Notes under the pieces: generated by a model
Seen by the model: only the letters and a program-made list of their open reading frames with translations
Databases searched by the model: none
What the model was told of the DNA's origin: nothing
Assembly (NCBI GenBank): GCA_023101725.1
Contig: JALJCO010013654.1
Location: 62,001 to 126,000, forward strand
Length of the DNA: 64,000 nucleotides
Direction: 5' to 3'
Source of the DNA: Atherinomorus stipes
Taxonomy: Eukaryota > Chordata > Actinopteri > Atheriniformes > Atherinidae
Program-made: the position numbers and the translations under genes
In this document: piece after piece, positions 38,820 to 50,055 of the stretch
How the letters are laid out: every line of letters starts with the position of its first letter
How positions within the stretch are numbered: position 1 is the stretch's first letter

Positions 38820-38840
38820 TTCAGCACCGCGGACAGCGCC
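38820..38840 (+). promoter_or_regulatory. RE1/NRSE (REST-binding) site upstream of gpr3
   Basis: The 21-mer is TTCAGCACC followed by GCGGACAGCGCC. It matches the canonical RE1 (left half TTCAGCACC, right half GGACAGCGCC) at all positions except the variable two in the middle. It lies about 580 bp upstream of the end of the untranslated first exon of gpr3. REST silences neuronal genes outside neurons, which fits the brain-rich expression known for GPR3. Confidence 0.85.
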
Positions 38841-39114
38841 AGCTGTGCGCTCTTTTCCCAACAGCCGACAGCCTTCTGCTTCCTGCCAGACACCGAAGAA
38901 ACCTCCTCTCATTCATTGAGGACATAAAACCTAAGAGACAAAGGTGTGTGTTGGAGCGGGCGTCTGTTGTTTGGTCATCATTTACAAGAAACAAGAGCTG
39001 GGGTGAACCGCAGTGGGAGGGGCGACAGAGATGCCGCATTTTTCTGAATGAAATTACTCCATATACACCCCCCCTGTCTATCCGCTCTCGCCGCATCCGA
39101 AATGCCGGTCCCTG

Positions 39115-39119
39115 ATTGG
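39115..39119 (-). promoter_or_regulatory. Inverted CCAAT box in gpr3 promoter
   Basis: CTGATTGGTC (CCAAT on the minus strand within a GACCAATCAG NF-Y-type context), 18 bp upstream of a perfect CRE. The NF-Y/CRE pairing is typical of CpG-type promoters. Function is inferred. Confidence 0.55.
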
Positions 39120-39136
39120 TCGAGCCTCCCAGTCAC

Positions 39137-39144
39137 TGACGTCA
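39137..39144. promoter_or_regulatory. Perfect CRE palindrome in gpr3 promoter
   Basis: TGACGTCA, the full CREB/ATF site, lies about 260 bp upstream of the first-exon donor. GPR3 itself raises cAMP constitutively, so feedback is conceivable. Confidence 0.7.
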
Positions 39145-39149
39145 GACAG

Positions 39150-39403
39150 GCTCTCTTGTGGATGAGTCCCGCTCCAGAGCATCCATTCTGCCTCCCGTAA
39201 GCGCTCCGCAAAGATTGAAGAAGAAGAGATGCAAGCGACGCCAGGTGAGAGTTAAGCGCGAGTTTGATGAGTGCAGCTTGCGGGGATTGTATCTTGTTTA
39301 GACTGGCGCAGCATCACCTCGCCTCCATCCTTTGACTAAAATTTGATGAGAGGAAAGAACAAATCTGTTGAGCTTTCTCAAAGGAAGGATCCGTGTCGAA
39401 AAG
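39150..39403 (+). other. gpr3: Untranslated first exon region of gpr3
   Basis: A strong donor AAG|GTAAGT follows 39403, and a second one (CCAG|GTGAGA) follows 39244. The downstream acceptor is the AG at 40501-40502 after a pyrimidine tract. An upstream ATG at 39229 gives only eight codons in the unspliced frame. The transcription start was not resolved, so the left boundary is approximate. Confidence 0.55.
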
Positions 39404-40530
39404 GTAAGTACGAAAATTCAGTGTATAGATATACCTTTATGCTTCGTATATGTGGAATGCATGCGTGATGATGAGGGCGTACATGCTGGGAACATCCTCG
39501 GTGGTGCAGTGAAACTGCAATTGTGTTATACAACAGGGTCCTCCGCAAATGGAGGTGGGAAATACCTCCTCGCTGTAGAATTGAATAGGTAGGAGGGTGA
39601 CAGAAAAACTCCTAGAACCGCAACTCCTTTTTCAACGAAGAAAAAAATAACCTTTTAATTGCAGCATTACTGTAACGATGTGGTATTTCCTCCCTAAATA
39701 TGCAGTAGCCTACATTTTGACATTCACTGGAGAGCATGCATACCAGAGAGTACAAGTATCCTAAACTTGCAATAGTTGGATTATTTTCTAACGTTGGAAT
39801 GACTGCAGCCTAATCACATTCCTATTTTAGAAATTCAGGCGTGCATGGTACATGTAGGTTTAAACGATGTGTCCTCCTTGAACACCATGTTTGAACACCA
39901 GCAAGAGGGAAAAGTCAAACTAGCTCACAGAATTAATCAGGAGTGGGAAGCAAACCAAGACGCTATAAATCTTATTTACGATGTTTGGAGAGCTCTGAAG
40001 CCTAGATTTATAGTGATTTTCTTGCTTACTGGTGCATTAATGGGAAAATAACTGACAATTTTGTTGCATTAACTCCACATATTGATGGATTGCATTACAT
40101 CACTCTTTTTTAGAAGGAGAATGATAACTATATTAGAAATGTGATCTTTTTGAATATGTTAACATTTTCCGGCCAGTAATAGCATGATTATCCAAGAATA
40201 GTGTCTAAAAGGGGTATTTTAAGGCGTATGTTCAAGAATGTACATGCAGTTTCAAATTAATTAGTAATTATTAGAGAAAGCAAGCATATGTCTGGCATAA
40301 ATAAATACAATTTTGTGCTTTAAAAATAAAGCTCTGCATAGGATTACAGTGGAATAGATTAAGTTCTCCATTACATGAAGTCCACACCCAGCATTCAGAA
40401 ACCTCACAGCTTCCGGTCCATTATTTCCTGTTTAAATGGCCAAATGGAGATGCATTAAAGACTCAACACGTAACTATTTCTCTCTCTTTATTTCTCTTTT
40501 AGGTTGTGCTGGTGTTACGTTTGACCAATC

Positions 40531-41523
40531 ATGATCCTGAACATCTCTGACCTGGGCTGGGATGAGTCCTCAGGCCTGGACCCTTTCCTCCCTCTGGACC
40601 AGCTGGACAGCTCTTCTCCATCTGAAGTCCCACGCCTCACGCTGTGGGGTGTGGCCCTCTGCGTTTCAGGAACTCTCATTGCTACAGAGAATGCAATCGT
40701 TGTCACCACCATCTTGGCCACCCCATCTCTTCGCGCACCCGTCTTCTTGCTGCTCGCCAGCCTCGGGCTGGCCGACCTCCTGGCAGGCGTTGCACTTATC
40801 CTGCACTTCCTCTTCCAGTTCTGTGTGGAGCCCACTGATTGGTCAGAATTGCTGACCTCTGGACTACTGGTGACATCACTGACTGCCTCCCTCTGTAGCC
40901 TCATGGGTGTTGCCCTGGACAGGTACTTGTCTTTGAGCCATGCCCTCACCTATGGCTCAGGTCAGTCACGTCGCAGAGCCGCCTCCCTCCTGCTGCTGGT
41001 CTGGTTGGGTGCCAGTGTTATTGGGGCGGGACCGGCACTGGGATGGCACTGTCTTGAGGAGCCAAGTTCCTGCTCTGTAGCACGACCTCTGACCCGGACA
41101 TATCTATCGCTGCTATGTGGGGGCTTTCTTGTCATCGTCATGGTAACCCTGCAATTGTATGCTGGAATCTGCCGTGTGGCAAGGCGGCATGCCCACGCCA
41201 TTGCTACCCAGAGGCACTTCCTCCCCACCAACCAGCCATATGCAAGCAAGCACAGCAGTGGAAGGGGCTTCTCTCGGTTGATCGTGATCCTAAGCGTGTT
41301 TGTGGGTTGCTGGATGCCTTTCTCCCTCTGGGGGCTGCTGGGAGATGCATCCAGCCCTCCTCTGTACACCTATGCCACCTTGGTGCCAGCAGCAGGCAGC
41401 TCCCTCCTCAACCCCATACTTTACAGTCTGAGAAACAAAGACATTCGAAAGGTCCTGCTACACGCCTGCTGCCCACAGAGATTCTCCCACAGTACACGCA
41501 TTCACCATCCTGTTGATGTGTAG
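40531..41523 (+). CDS. gpr3: GPR3, constitutively Gs-coupled class A receptor
   Basis: GPR3 keeps cAMP high without added ligand, notably in neurons and in oocytes held in meiotic arrest. One coding exon of 330 residues, preceded by an acceptor at 40502 and 28 bp of leader. Seven hydrophobic segments are present. Class A landmarks: TM1 with ENAIVV, TM2 LGLADLLAG, TM3 end DRYLSL, TM4 LVWLGASV, TM6 GCWMPFSLWGLLGD, loop SPPLYTY, and TM7 LNPILYSLRNKDIRKVLLHACC with palmitoylation-type cysteines. The GDA-SPPLYTY stretch and the C-terminal PVDV match GPR3/6/12. GPR3 is preferred over GPR6 and GPR12 because of the flanking cd164l2 and wasf2 genes. N-glycosylation site NIS at residues 4-6. It is convergent with wasf2. 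Confidence 0.95.
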   Translation: MILNISDLGWDESSGLDPFLPLDQLDSSSPSEVPRLTLWGVALCVSGTLIATENAIVVTTILATPSLRAPVFLLLASLGLADLLAGVALILHFLFQFCVEPTDWSELLTSGLLVTSLTASLCSLMGVALDRYLSLSHALTYGSGQSRRRAASLLLLVWLGASVIGAGPALGWHCLEEPSSCSVARPLTRTYLSLLCGGFLVIVMVTLQLYAGICRVARRHAHAIATQRHFLPTNQPYASKHSSGRGFSRLIVILSVFVGCWMPFSLWGLLGDASSPPLYTYATLVPAAGSSLLNPILYSLRNKDIRKVLLHACCPQRFSHSTRIHHPVDV

Positions 41524-43716
41524 ACTGGCTTCCTCATCAGAGTCCAAGCAACAATCTATGCCAGACATATCACTGTTTATGTGCCAACATACACAGCAGC
41601 TGCACTGTCATTCATACCCAGAATATTAGTTTCTCTCCTTTTTTACACACTCCCCCACACCTAAGCAGCACTTTTAAGAGAAGACCTTCTCTGAATCAGA
41701 ATGTACTGAACTGTCCTGGCTGCCTGCCAATCTAGGACTAAATGTACTGTCCTGTGTACTTTGTGCCTCAGTCAACTGTAGCTCCACTGGATCCCCAGAC
41801 TAAAACAATCACAGGGACTCGACATTATTGGATTTTAATGGGTGTCTGCACTTAAAGATGAGAGGAAGTGATGTATGTATGTATGTAGAAGTCTAACAGT
41901 GAGACAACATATGTGATCCAAAGCCCAGTTTTATGTACTTGAAAGTCTGGAAGACACAATGTTCTTGATCTTTGGAATTATATTTTGCACATGCTGAAAA
42001 TGGCACTTTGAAAGGTACTGACCATATGTTTAGGTTGCACAACCTTTTTAAAATGGATGAATATTTTATACTGATAAATAATAAATCTGCTTTTTTCTAC
42101 TGGATGACGTCAGCACTGTTCTCTTCACTGCAACTGAAGCTTTTAGCGCATTTCTCTCTTTCTGTCTCTCACTCTTTAACTTGCTTTGACACATCCTGCT
42201 GCTCCTGTTCCTGCAGCCTAAATTATTTGGTGGCCAAAGGAATCTGCAATGTTATCACAGTCTTTCTGCACTCAGTGAATCCTTTTAAAATCATGGCAGG
42301 AGAATACAGAGATTATGCAAGATGTTTTTCTCTCCTCCTACTCATTTTCTGAACCATGAACTCAGCCAATTGTCAAACTCCCCACACAGTCAGCACTGGG
42401 TGCTGTCAAAAGGTGTCCACCACTGATATAGAGAGGATGAGTCATGGATAAAGCCCGGGGAGTCCTCCGCCAAAGTTAAACATTCTTGGGTATTAGTTAT
42501 TTCACATATCACAGCACACACACAATTCACATTCCCACACAAATCTAAACCCTCACTTAAAATGGTTTTATATTTATTGAAATAAATCACTTTGGAAACA
42601 TAAAGCTGAAGAAGCAGAACTTTGACCAAGCATGCTGTGTGACTACTGTAACAAGAGCTGACTTAACATAAAAGGCACTGGGACAAATTTGATTTATCCA
42701 TGGAAGCTGTTAATATTTTAGGTAGAAGCTGATCAGTGACCACTGAGGTTAATTACATGAATGCAAAGACTGTCATACTGTATAAAATGGCACTGGCTGA
42801 GGCAGAGGCTACCTAGCTTTTAACAGTACTTGGAGAAATAAACCCTGGTCAATTCAATGGAAAGATCAAAATACGGGGGGGGGGGGGGGGGGGGAGAACA
42901 AAACAATACATAAAAAGTCAAATACAAAACGGAATAAAACATGATATTTGTGGAAAATGTGCATATGTTCATTATGGCACCTCACATTAGTCAACACCTT
43001 TCACCTAACACAATGAATGGTTAATTTATCAGTTTGTTAACTAGCTACAACACAAATTCATTTGTTCCCATGATCACCTCAGAGAAAGAAAGACAGAAAA
43101 CAAGACAGAACAAGAAAACATTAAAACATCTGTGCCCGAAAGATTTAAATTGATTGGGTTAATTTTCTTCAGTAAATATACATCAAGATGTAATGTCAAA
43201 TTTACATCTGTTATTTAATCTATGATTGAGCACAAATATTTTGAACACCTTGTGTGTTTCCACAAAGGACAAACAGCCTTTTGTCAAGGTTGCATGATTG
43301 TGTACAAGCTTCCTCCTCATCTGCGGGTATAACATACAGTGAAAAAAAGTCAGGTTTTTGGTCTACAGTAGAGAATACCTGCTTCTAAGATAAAGACAGG
43401 TGATGTGTTTATACGCTCAGTAGGGAGACGTGCATCACATTATAATACTCTCACATCAGTGGCGTGCTTTTCAGGGTAAGCACAGACAAGCAGGCACACA
43501 TTCTCTTCCTCAATCTTTGGACCTTTGCACCTAATACAATTTAGTTCTGGGGGTAAATCGGTCTAGGAATGTGATCTGAAAGACATCACAAGCACATTTT
43601 TCCTGAACACACACAAACTAGCGCATGAAGAAGATAATCTGAATGGAAATACACAGGTGTTGCCTGAGGCTGAGGAAAGAAATAAAGATGGTAGTGAAGG
43701 TGAAAATGGATGGGGA
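41524..43716. other. Facing 3' untranslated regions of gpr3 and wasf2
   Basis: Plus-strand AATAAA at 42080-42085 could end gpr3, giving a 3' UTR of about 560 bp. Minus-strand AATAAA (42573-42578) could end wasf2 about 1.1 kb after its stop. A second perfect CRE octamer lies at 42105-42112. A run of 20 G sits at 42875-42894. Confidence 0.5.
42875..42894 (+). repeat. Poly(G) tract, 20 bases
   Basis: Uninterrupted G run in the wasf2 3' side; C-rich on the wasf2 transcript strand. Confidence 0.9.
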
Positions 43717-46700
43717 TCAATCAGACCACTCGTCATCGTCAAACTCCGAGGAGTCATCTTCGCTGTCACTACACTCCACGGCGATGCGACGGGACAGGAT
43801 GGCGGCCACGTCGTTGCCGAAGTGATCCCTCTTCTCCTGCTCTCGCTGCGCTTCCACTTTACGCAGGTTGAAACCTGAAAGGAGGTTCAGCAGTTAGAAC
43901 ACGTGCAGATTCTGCAGGATTCTTTGGTCTTTTTTTTTTTTAACATGCGGTGGATGTCACTACAGTAAATCAATATGCAAAAATTAACAGACGCAAAAGT
44001 GTTCTAGTAAGTGATTACCTATGCTAGTTTCTACTGTTTTATACTGAAAATAGCTTTTACAAAAAAAATTACATACATAGAATAAAGTCTACATGAAATT
44101 AAATTAAATTTACAAATGTTTTTCTCTCACACTTTATTTACTCAATTATTTTAGATACATTCTAAATCCATAATTTACCCATTTTTATGTGACATTTCCA
44201 CCTATTCATGACCAAATAATGTCTCCTCAATGATAAGGATATACAGCATGAAACAAAATGGTAAATACTCACTAAAGCTACTTAATAAATCAATCTTAGT
44301 TAGTCATTACATGAGGATTTTTGAAAACATTATTGCTTATTTAAAATATCAATTTAGCTCCTGCAAAAAATAGCAGGCTGAGAAGAGCTCAATGTCTACA
44401 CTAGGCTTTTAAAATTAGCAAGCAATTATTTGCATCCCTTTCTAAACTGCATAATGAGCGGCATGTGGCTGTTAGGAAAAGAAAAGAAACACAAAGTTGA
44501 TGAGGAGGAAGGATGCCTACAAATAAATCAAATTTCTGCAAACTAATAGTCTTTATATTCAACAGGAGGTGCTTAAAAAGCTGCACAGCAAGGGGAAAAA
44601 AAGACTCAAACTGGAAAATCCTGAATTTGTTTAACTGTCTCAATTGTACGAAAAAGCATGAAAACTAACTAAAAGCGATTTCATTACTAAAACAACATGA
44701 AAATAGCTTTTATCAGCGGAAGTCTCACAGTTTAAGTTTGTTTTCACTTGTTTTAATACTACTATTGTATTTGTTTGCTTTCACGTTTTAAATTTGTGGG
44801 GGCCTGCTTTTTTATAAGTGAATTTATACAGAACTCTGGTTAACATTATCGTTTTAAATGTGCAATAGAAAATAAATTTTACATTGACATAAGTGAAAAC
44901 TAATGACACATTTTTACACAAGTTTCCCACTTTTTTACTGACAGCGATAATATATATTACCATCAAACATGTAATTATACGTGTAAGTAATTATCTTTTA
45001 ATTTTCCGGTGTGTGTATTTCAATTATTTTACTTCGTTTAGATTCCAGCCAATCAGCAGTGATCACAGCAGTGTTCCACATCATGCGGGCGTCTAACTGC
45101 AGCATCTTACCTTGTCGAATGGCCTGCAGCAGGTCACTGCGAGCGTCACTGACGGGCGCTGGCTGAGGTTTGGGAGCAGAGCTGGGTGTCACCCCACCAC
45201 CAGATGGAGGAGGAGGAGCAGTGGAGTTGTCAAAGGAAGGAGGGGGAGGCCCAGGGGGTGGTGGCGGGGGTGGAGGAGGTGGTGGTCCACCACCTGCCGG
45301 TGCAGGTGGTGGAGGAGGAGAAACAGCGGACATTGAAGGTGGAGGAGGGGGCGCAGGTGGAGTGGGATAAGAGGTGGTAGAGGAGGTGGGTGGAGGAGGG
45401 GGGAGGAGGGCTGCCAAAGCCAGGTGGAGGTGGGGGTGCCCCAATACCAGAGGGGTGGAGGAGGGGGAGGAGGTGCAGGGGGAGGGGCAAGGTTTGGGCG
45501 GGAGTTTGGTGGAGAAGAGCCCATGGGAGGAGCTGGAGGTGGGTGGTTTGGACTCAGTATGCTGGTGCGCTTCTGGGCAGGTGCTGCATCATTATACCTG
45601 TGATAGAGAGGATGTTAGAGCTTCATGGATGCATTAAAATGACAAATGGAGATTTTACTTTCGTACATTAACCTTTAGCACATGTCCAGAAGCTGATATA
45701 GTCGCTCATAAACAATATGTTTTATAACTGCTGAGCTCTCACAGTTCATGTCTAAAACTAGAGTGAATTCCTGCAGCAACTCGTGTTGAGAGCGTGGCTG
45801 CACTCTCATTACACGCTAGCATCGGCGGCCAAGTGCCGGCAGCATGTGTGGGCTTGTATGCATGAAGCTACAGATGCTTACCCCATGTCTGGAGGTGGAG
45901 GAGGCAGGTAGTCATCAGGGCCCGGCGGAGGGAGAGGGGAGCCGGGGTCATAAGCGTAGGAGCCTGTACTCTGGTCGAGGCCTTCAGAAGTGAAGCCATC
46001 CCCTGATCCGATACTGCCATTCATACCCTCACAGGAATTCCTAAAGGCAAGCAAAACTCATCACCGTCTGCCCTTACTAAAGTTTATCATTTGCACTTGC
46101 TGAACACTGAACATCATATTAGCTGGAATAAGTGATGCGAAGCTAAATAGCATTTTGTGCTCATGTAGAATTTCCAATTTCAACAATTGAAACGAGAAAT
46201 TTGATGAATGTATTTAAAGCAGCAGGCACAAGAAATCACACTAATTTTTTTTAAGGTGACTATCACCAGTTTCTTAAAAAAAATAGCAAGCATTGTCATT
46301 AAATAATAGATTTTTGCTCGATTAACTGTCCATTTTGCTTTAATTTGGAAAAATTATATAAAATAAAACAGGAAAAGCACCACTGATATAATCAATGTGA
46401 CTGCCCTTTTTTTCTTTAAAAATGGTACAAAGATACTTATATCCTTGATAAGAAATACATATAGTTTTGTTTAAATCTATTTATGTCTAAACAGTGACCG
46501 TTTTATATCCCATGCCAAATTAGAATTAATCACATACACTATATGGCTTACTATGACTCATCTAGTTGTTTACTGCATTTTCCCAATGACAGCCCACTGT
46601 ACACCCAGCTCCCCGGAGAACATTCCCAGACAGGACGTACCACCCATATCACTGTGTACAGATTGGTTGATAAGAAGATGGAGAATGGAATTTATTCTGC

Positions 46701-48412
46701 TAACTAATAATTTTGCAGTGCAAACTTGAAAGGAGCAATGGATTTTGCACATCATTACTTTCAAAGTCCATGCTCTGCTGACTGTGCCTGTTTTATGTTT
46801 TTTTTCACCCTTCTTCTGGTGCTCAAACGTGGACCATATCTCTGGGTAGTTTCTTTACAAACTCTACCAAAAGGCTGCAGCCCAAAAGCACAGTAAAATA
46901 AGAAGATATTTGGAAAATACAAGCACAGGACTATCCCTCTATTAGGGCTGGGCAATGAATCAGAAATAAATCAAAACAGATTCAGAACCAAAAATCAATG
47001 TAATCTTGGTCATGTCAATTATTTCTCCAAAATATATTTTTAAACATTCATTAAATGACAATAGATAGTTGAACTGCGTGTGCTCACTTATTTGCTTATT
47101 TCATAATCACTATCTGCTCTTCTTCTGAAAATATTTGCAACAAAAACTTTCAATAAACTATGAGGGTTGGAAATAAAGCAACACTGAAATTACTGCTAAT
47201 TAACTGTAATCAAGGTAACATTCAATTAATTCATGACAGTGATTTAAAGTCACATACCCAGCCCAACCTTTTCGAGAAATACACCACTACACACTTTTAC
47301 TGACTCATAAAATGAGAGCTGAATTAAAAATACTTTATTAATCCCAGGAGGAAAAGGTTGATGAGAATGACTGAGAGGAACTCTCTTTTTTAAAAGGTAT
47401 TTATGAGTTGTAATTATTTTTTCATTAGTTGTACCTTATACCATGTGGACCGCATTCAGTTGAGTATTTACTGACATGATCAAATCTGGTTGTGGACAGT
47501 ATGGGTGTGTCTTGTTTTGCCCCGAGTGCATTGTTTTATTAAAATTATTGCAACCTGTTTAAATAATAGTATGGAGGCAAGAGAAAACCAATTTAGTTGT
47601 TAATCAAAATTATTGGTACGACTACCAACTCTCAACCAACGCTTATTCATTGCGACAGCCCTACTCACAAGCTTGTGGGGTCTGTAAAACATGTGAAGCA
47701 TCTCTATTTACTCACAATTCATTCTTTGGTACAACAAACTCTTCTCCCATCTTACGCCGTTCCCATTCTTCTTTTCTTGTCTTGATCTTTCGAGGATTGA
47801 GTGTCCTCTGATTCAGATGGTCTTTCTTCTCCTTCTACTCAGAAAGGACACAGCAGGAAAAAACACATTATGATGAGTGCTGGGTGTGAATAATCTGAGA
47901 TGACTAATGTTAACATGCTCCAAAGTTATGAATCATGTCTTAGTGTGTATGAATGTGCTTATGCATCTCACTCTGTGCTTGCGTTTCTCCTTCATGATGT
48001 CCTTGGTGTCCTGCAGCATCTTCTCCTTCCACAGGTCAAAGAAGTAGGAGGGATCAGTGTAAAACTTCAGGGCCTCTTTCCCATCCTCCCTGCAGAAAAC
48101 CACTTACAACCATTAGCAATTACATTTAATATACCTCATATTGTGTTTTATCAAGTGTTTACACAACATGCAAAGAATGCGCAAACCGATCTGAAGTGCA
48201 ACTATATTATGAGCCGGTAAAAAAAAAAAAAAACACTACAACAGGAAATTTTACTTTCAATGGCATACCAAGCATCAAGCATAATTTCTTTTTGCAGATC
48301 TCACTTATGTTATCTAATTAACCTTTTACACCAATACCAAGTAAATAGTGCACATACAATTACTGCATCAGCATAAAAATCCAAGGGCTGGGGTTTATTA
48401 TATATTACAAAT

Positions 48413-48482
<70 letters not shown>

Positions 48483-48495
48483 TATACATATACAT

Positions 48496-48532
<37 letters not shown>

Positions 48533-48536
48533 AACT

Positions 48537-48576
<40 letters not shown>

Positions 48577-50021
48577 AAAACTTGATCTTGACTAAAGTAA
48601 TAATAAATGGAATAAATAATAAATGGAAATTCTTTGAAAATCATGTCATTGTGGTTCAAAAGAAAGATTAAAAACAATCAAAAAACAGAACAAGTAAACA
48701 AGCATAATGGGGCTCCTACACTAAAATTTTGTTGAACACCACTTTGAGGCAAAAACTACAGTCAAGTGTTTCATGTAATTTTCAAAAAGACTTCTACACC
48801 TGCTGACAGGTATTTTGCCCCAATGTTCATGCTCTAATTGGTCCGGGACAGATTTGTTCATTTGTTTCTTTTTTTTTTTTTTAATCATCATTTTCATACA
48901 CAATTTAAAAGCAATATTTTATTTTACTAAATTATAATTTAGCAAAGTTTTATTTATTATTAGTTTATTTTGTTTTTTAATTAGTATTGTGAATTTAGCT
49001 TTTTCTTTAATGGAAAGGTTTGAATAATTTGAGGACGACTGTATATATTAATTATTTTTCAGTGATACTGTCTATAAATGTCTTAAATTCACTGTAAGAT
49101 GACATTTATGTTTTAGATACAAGCTTGCAAAAACACGTCACGTGTGTTTCCATGTGTGCACATGTGCTTGTGGAGTTTTTATTATTCTTTGCATGTTCTG
49201 CTGCAGTGAATGAATACAAGGCTTGGATGTGTTTGTCTGCTATATCCTACCGGTACTGGCTGAGCTGGTTGAGAGGTGGAGGAGGATTACAGATTGTGTA
49301 GGTGTCTTGCACAGGCACTGGCAGAGACGGTCTGGTGAACATCTGCTGGTCCTGGGTCAGACTGCTGCGGAAGGCCTTACGGGTAGTGATGGCCTGCAGA
49401 GAGACTAAGAGAAACCAACAGGAGGGAAGATTATGTTTTTAAATATCTCCTATGCCCAAGAAGGGACAGACTGCAGTCAGTGCCGTCTATTAGTGTAGGA
49501 GCCATGTTTTCTTTAAGTTTACATGCAGCTACAATTAGAGTGAGATAAAACTACCTCTGAAAGTAAGATACATGATACTAGTGCACGTAACAAGAAGTAG
49601 ACTTACCCTCCTCCTCTTTTGGGTCCAGCTGGGTGACTTTAACCTGTAGACGATCAACTCTTTCTCCAAGTGTGTTCACTCTGGTGGCAAAGGCTCCCGC
49701 CTGGACAAATAATTCCCCAAACACGTCCTCTGCATATTTGCCTTCATACACAAACAAACAAAACATTTTTGTTTGGACTGATTAAAAAGTTTGTCTCACA
49801 CAATAAATGCAACTGCACAGCAACATTAAAACCCATTTGACACGTGTCACTGCCCACTGGCACCCATCTGTGCACAGTCCTCACTCACTGAGGCTGCCGA
49901 GCTGCCGGATGATGTTGGCCAGGCTGATATTGGTGACACATTCCAGCTCACTGCGGATTTTGGAAGGGATAGTCTGGCGACACACATGCCGCGGCTCTAT
50001 ATTCCTCGTCACCAAAGGCAT
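43717..50021 (-). CDS. wasf2: WASF2 (WAVE2), actin-nucleation promoting factor, 8 coding exons, two apparent frameshifts in the proline-rich exon
   Basis: WAVE2 relays Rac signals to Arp2/3 within the WAVE regulatory complex. Exons (minus): 50021-49889, 49741-49607, 49404-49251, 49... 48089-47972, 47834-47716, 46040-45882, 45597-45111, 43874-43717; about 486 residues after correction (human 498). [70 protein letters not shown]. Basic region: [44 protein letters not shown]. Proline-rich exon, then WH2 [15 protein letters not shown] and central/acidic tail ILSRRIAVE to [17 protein letters not shown]. It resembles WASF2, not WASF1 or WASF3, in the basic region. The proline-rich exon is 487 nt where phase needs 485: one extra base in G4 at 45452-45455 and one in G6 at 45398-45403. 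Between them the family sequence [16 protein letters not shown] is read in a third frame. Confidence 0.95.
45111..45597 (-). other. wasf2: Proline-rich plus WH2-start exon of wasf2 with two frame breaks
   Basis: Three frames must be joined to match WAVE2. Frame 1 runs to PAPPPPPPP at about 45456, frame 2 carries [14 protein letters not shown] to about 45403, and frame 3 runs from [15 protein letters not shown] to the WH2 domain. Each step is one base too many in a G run of the plus strand (45452-45455, 45398-45403). The antisense frames here are glycine-rich artefacts. Confidence 0.85.
46944..47265. mobile_element. hAT-like MITE in a wasf2 intron
   Basis: The left end AGGGCTGGGCAAT pairs with the right end TACCCAGCCC. 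The interior is AT-rich with no coding frame. Confidence 0.55.
48417..48575. repeat. Long (TA)n/(CA)n microsatellite in wasf2 intron
   Basis: Three TA blocks separated by short CACACA and CAAACTC stretches. Confidence 0.95.
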
Positions 50022-50055
50022 GGTTGGGTGTGGTGGGTGGAGCTGCCCAACCCTG

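Noticed and set aside
45112..45380. Glycine-rich plus-strand reading frames
   Set aside because: They are the antisense of the wasf2 proline-rich exon.
48348..48677. Long Tyr/Ile-rich frames over the TA microsatellite
   Set aside because: They are translations of a simple repeat.
43717..50021. Assignment of the WAVE gene as wasf1
   Set aside because: The basic region ([18 protein letters not shown]) and proline-rich region follow WASF2, and the neighbours cd164l2 and gpr3 agree.
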